DNA from: Streptomyces sp. SID9727
Lineage (GTDB): Bacteria > Actinomycetota > Actinomycetes > Streptomycetales > Streptomycetaceae
Length of the DNA: 33,534 bases
Direction: 5' to 3'
Assembly: GCF_010550605.1 (NCBI RefSeq)
Contig: NZ_JAAGNI010000056.1
Coordinates: forward strand, 1 to 33,534
A program made the position numbers and the translations under genes. Every line of letters starts with the position of its first letter. The stretch's first letter is position 1. Under the pieces are notes generated by a model. That model had not been told where the DNA came from and made no database searches. It was given only the letters and a program-made list of their open reading frames with translations. Shown here in pieces: positions 32,213 through 33,534 of this stretch.

Positions 32213-33534
32213 ATGCGTCATCTTCCAAGCCGTCCCACTCGAACGAGCCGCCCCAGAGTCCTCGGAGCCCTGGCCGCCGGCCTCCTGTGTGCGGCGGGGG
32301 TGGTGGCTCCCGCCGCCGCCCACGCCCCGGCACCGTCACCGGCCGCCGGGACCCGGGCCGCGAACGGACTGGCCCTCACCCCGCCCATGGGCTTCAACAA
32401 CTGGAACTCCACGCATTGCCGCGCCGAATTCGACGAGGCGATGGTCAAGGGAATCGCCGATATCTTCGTGGAGAAAGGACTGAAGGACGCCGGGTACGAG
32501 TACGTCAATCTCGACGACTGCTGGGCGGTTCCGGAGCGCGATGCCGAAGGGAAGCTGGTAGCCGATCCGGTGCGCTTCCCGCACGGCATTGAAGCGGTCG
32601 CGGACTATGTGCACGCGAAGGGCCTGAAGCTGGGGATCTACACCAGCGCCGGCACCAGGACCTGCGACAGCGTGGGTATTCCCGGCGCGCTCGGCCATGA
32701 ATTCAGCGACGCCCAGCAGTTCGCCGACTGGGGCGTCGACTACCTCAAGTACGACAACTGCAACAACCAGGGAGTCGACGCCAAGAAGCGCTATACGGCG
32801 ATGCGGGACGCGCTCGTCGCGACCGGCCGTCCCATCGTCTACAGCATCTGTGAATGGGGACAGAACAAGCCCTGGGAATGGGCGGCCGAACTGGGCAACC
32901 TCTGGCGCACCACGGGCGACATCAACGACAGCTGGGGCAGCATGCTGTCGATCATGAAGCAGAACCTCCCGCTCGCCGCCGCGGCCGGCCCGGGGCACTG
33001 GAACGACCCCGACATGCTGGAGGTCGGCAACGGCGGGATGACGGACACCGAGTACCGCACCCACTTCTCGATGTGGTCGGTGATGGCGGCGCCGCTGCTC
33101 ATCGGCTCCGACCTGCGTACCGCCTCGCAGGAGACGTTCGACATCCTCTCCAATGAGGAGGTCATCGCCGTCGACCAGGATCCGCTGGGCCGGCAGGGAG
33201 AGGTGCTCTCCTCCGAGGGCGGGCGCTGGGTCGTCGCCAAGGAGATGGGGGACGGCTCCCGGGCCGTGGCCCTGTTCAACGAGACCGGCAGCGCGCAGCG
33301 GATCTCCACCACGGCCGCCGCGGTGGGCCTGCCGCACGCGTCCGGGTACACCGTCCGCGACCTGTGGGAGCACACCACCCGCAACACGGCGGGCGCCCTC
33401 TCCGCGACCGTGCCCGCGCACGGCACCGTGCTGCTGCGCGTCGCCGCCGGCCACCGGTGGGCCGCGCACCCGCCGGCCGTCGAACTCGCCCTGGAGGGCA
33501 GCCCGCTGGTCGAGGCGGGCCGCACCGCCGCGCT
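32213..33534 (+). CDS. GH27 alpha-galactosidase, secreted, 3' end outside window
   Basis: At least 440 residues; the frame is open to the right edge. ATG 32213 follows GGAGGA. An N-terminal Arg-rich signal peptide (about 1-37, ending AAAHA) is followed by the GH27 catalytic barrel: LALTPPMGFNNWNSTHC, YVNLDDCW, nucleophile Asp181 in YLKYDNC, acid/base Asp236 in LWRTTGDIND, GHWNDPDML and APLLIGSDLR. An antiparallel beta domain begins near residue 330 (DPLGRQGEVLSS). The reading then enters a Pro/Ala region (AAHPPAVELALEGSPLVEAG), so a further domain such as NPCBM or a CBM may follow. It hydrolyses terminal alpha-galactose outside the cell and is divergent from the sugar importer. Confidence 0.93.
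   Translation, partial: MRHLPSRPTRTSRPRVLGALAAGLLCAAGVVAPAAAHAPAPSPAAGTRAANGLALTPPMGFNNWNSTHCRAEFDEAMVKGIADIFVEKGLKDAGYEYVNLDDCWAVPERDAEGKLVADPVRFPHGIEAVADYVHAKGLKLGIYTSAGTRTCDSVGIPGALGHEFSDAQQFADWGVDYLKYDNCNNQGVDAKKRYTAMRDALVATGRPIVYSICEWGQNKPWEWAAELGNLWRTTGDINDSWGSMLSIMKQNLPLAAAAGPGHWNDPDMLEVGNGGMTDTEYRTHFSMWSVMAAPLLIGSDLRTASQETFDILSNEEVIAVDQDPLGRQGEVLSSEGGRWVVAKEMGDGSRAVALFNETGSAQRISTTAAAVGLPHASGYTVRDLWEHTTRNTAGALSATVPAHGTVLLRVAAGHRWAAHPPAVELALEGSPLVEAGRTAA

Noticed and set aside
1..33534. A biosynthetic gene cluster, phage, integrative element or CRISPR system
   Set aside because: No polyketide or peptide synthetase, integrase, transposase, phage structural gene, direct repeat array or tRNA-flanked att site was recognised. 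The gene families are mostly core-type Streptomyces genes.

Overview
The window is high-GC actinobacterial chromosome, almost certainly Streptomyces or a close relative. Codon third positions are nearly all G or C. It contains families typical of that group: TerD-type stress protein, Rv1733c-type membrane protein, SCO4225-type membrane protein, mycothiol-dependent isomerase, F420-type (Ddn) oxidoreductase, RsbW-like ATPase, and a sugar ABC importer without its own ATPase. There are about 31 intact or edge-truncated protein genes and three decayed ones. I saw no rRNA, tRNA, CRISPR array, transposase or phage module.

Left part (1-8.1 kb): the end of an O-antigen-ligase-like membrane protein, a PH-like membrane protein, a glutamate-racemase-family enzyme divergent from an HpnB-type glycosyltransferase, a two-domain TerD/TerA protein, a DUF5954-type protein, a decayed lipoprotein gene, a Pro/Gln/Tyr-rich protein and an Rv1733c-like membrane protein.

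Middle (8.1-19.9 kb): a beta-helix protein fused to a CbxX/SpoVK-type AAA ATPase, tail to tail with a polytopic membrane protein whose two ends carry alpha/beta-hydrolase signatures. Then come a DeoR/GlpR regulator, an SRPBCC protein, a cysteine-synthase-like PLP enzyme, a small hypothetical protein and an RsbW-like ATPase ending in a perfect 17-bp hairpin. Next is a TetR gene with a palindromic operator at its promoter, followed by a broken cupin gene, a DUF4865 gene and a frame-broken remnant. The three genes after TetR look like one operon in decay. A ROK regulator on the minus strand faces away from an MFS exporter.

Right part (19.9-33.5 kb): the MFS gene has a leaderless promoter with a XylR/ROK-like inverted repeat over its start codon. 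After it come an SCO4225-type membrane protein, a mycothiol-dependent isomerase, and a TetR(WHG)/Ddn divergent pair with two matching 17-bp palindromes between them. These are followed by a geranylgeranyl-reductase-type flavoprotein, an M20 dipeptidase, an MBL-fold hydrolase, a P-loop kinase-NUDIX fusion and a small hypothetical protein. The window ends in a sugar-uptake locus: binding protein and two permeases on the minus strand, divergent from a GH27 alpha-galactosidase that runs off the right edge. Together these suggest uptake and hydrolysis of alpha-galactosides, with the ATPase supplied from elsewhere (MsiK in Streptomyces).

The observations most worth following are the three genes that keep a good start and a coding-like 3' end but have lost the middle (6081-6406, 17496-17690, 18277-18525), the palindromic operators, and the two unusual domain architectures (beta-helix-AAA, and the hydrolase split around a membrane domain).
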